Shown: one piece after another, positions 63,691 to 64,000 of the stretch
Numbering within the stretch: position 1 is the stretch's first letter
Layout: every line of letters begins with the position of its first letter
Translations under genes and position numbers: made by a program
Notes under the pieces: generated by a model
Told to the model about the DNA's origin: nothing
The model's database searches: none
What the model saw: only the letters and a program-made list of their open reading frames with translations
Source: Burkholderiaceae bacterium
Lineage (GTDB): Bacteria; Pseudomonadota; Gammaproteobacteria; Burkholderiales; Burkholderiaceae_C
Length of the DNA: 64,000 nucleotides
NCBI GenBank assembly: GCA_913776825.1
Contig: CAJYPV010000027.1
Span: forward strand, 186,001-250,000
Direction of reading: 5' to 3'

Positions 63691-64000
63691 TCAGGCCGCG
63701 GCCGTGCCGGGCCGCTGGCCGTCGTCCAGCGATTCTTCGAGCGCGGGCGTTGCTGCGCGGGCGGTGGTCGGGCGACGGGCGCCATGCGGCTTGCGCAGCC
63801 ACAGGTAGAGACCGCTGCCCAGCACGATGATGGAGGCGATGTCCAGCAGCGCCCAGAGGATCTTCATCGGCATGCCGCCGTAATCTCCGAAGTGCAGCGG
63901 CTGCGACACCAGCAGCGCGGTCAGGTACCAGGGCAGGTCCGGCGAGGCGGTGAGCGCGCCGGTGCGGGCATCCATCAGCATCGGCTTGAGCAGCTTGGAG
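63691..64000 (-). CDS. PepSY-associated membrane protein, C-terminal part (cut by right edge)
   Basis: The C-terminal 103 codons are inside the window; the start lies beyond 64000. Visible are LPWYLTALLVSQPLHFGDYG and GMPMKILWALLDIASIIVLG, the last two membrane segments of PiuB/PepSY-TM iron-uptake-associated proteins, then a Thr/Ala/Glu-rich cytosolic tail. Such proteins often sit beside TonB siderophore receptors and may reduce or process siderophore-iron. It reads toward the LexA-controlled unit, in the same direction. Confidence 0.85.
   Translation of the reverse strand, partial: SKLLKPMLMDARTGALTASPDLPWYLTALLVSQPLHFGDYGGMPMKILWALLDIASIIVLGSGLYLWLRKPHGARRPTTARAATPALEESLDDGQRPGTAAA

Noticed and set aside
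1-64000. CRISPR arrays, IS elements, prophage or integration sites
   Set aside because: No regularly spaced repeats, transposase or integrase motifs or attachment duplications were seen on reading.

Overview
The window reads as the chromosome of a high-GC beta-proteobacterium, most likely Burkholderiales of the Roseateles/Mitsuaria/Rubrivivax type. The evidence is uniform GC-rich codon use, two tripartite-tricarboxylate (Bug) binding proteins, a giant DUF3683-type FAD/Fe-S oxidoreductase, and heme, pectin and glucarate loci arranged as in soil or plant-associated members of that order. The lineage is inference, because no rRNA gene is present. I saw no rRNA, tRNA, IS element, prophage or CRISPR array.

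Layout. 1-5.8 kb: iron and heme block. A leftward hemin operon (hemP, TonB receptor, hmuS, hmuT running off the left edge) sits under a Fur box, beside rightward bacterioferritin and its ferredoxin. 6-10.8 kb: an Asr-like secreted small protein, a gamma-glutamyltransferase-family enzyme, an MFS exporter and a GNAT acetyltransferase. 10.9-16.3 kb: leftward ugpBAECQ for glycerol-3-phosphate uptake, with two competing stem-loops right at the ugpB stop. 16.8-20.7 kb: a 1309-residue FAD/Fe-S oxidase. 20.8-21.8 kb: an mqsRA-type toxin-antitoxin pair with its own palindrome.

22-36.9 kb: a pectin-utilisation locus. It holds a TonB receptor, kdgF, kduI, kduD, togMNAB, ogl, a secreted pectin methylesterase-pectate lyase fusion, and the repressor kdgR. 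A KdgR-type operator lies in the kdgF/kduI divergent promoter. The fusion enzyme would de-esterify and cut pectin outside, the TonB receptor and TogMNAB would import oligogalacturonides, Ogl would cut them to monomers, and KdgF, KduI and KduD would convert these to 2-keto-3-deoxygluconate. The KDG kinase and aldolase are not here.

37.3-47 kb: a GntR/FCD regulator, an MFS transporter, then a D-glucarate operon (Bug protein, gudD, Bug protein, garL, garR, glycerate kinase) leading to pyruvate and 2-phosphoglycerate. 47.2-55.5 kb: a Crp/Fnr regulator, an HDOD protein and a purine block (xdhAB, LysR regulator, guaD). 55.7-64 kb: an S9 peptidase, a cold-shock-domain membrane protein, a second TonB receptor, a DUF1275 membrane protein and a PepSY membrane protein cut by the right edge.

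The most novel candidate is at 62.9-63.56 kb. A near-consensus LexA box is embedded in a sigma70-like promoter, reads into a 36-codon single-pass membrane protein that the ORF track omits, and ends at a strong leftward terminator. It looks like an SOS-induced micro-membrane-protein of the SidA/TisB kind.
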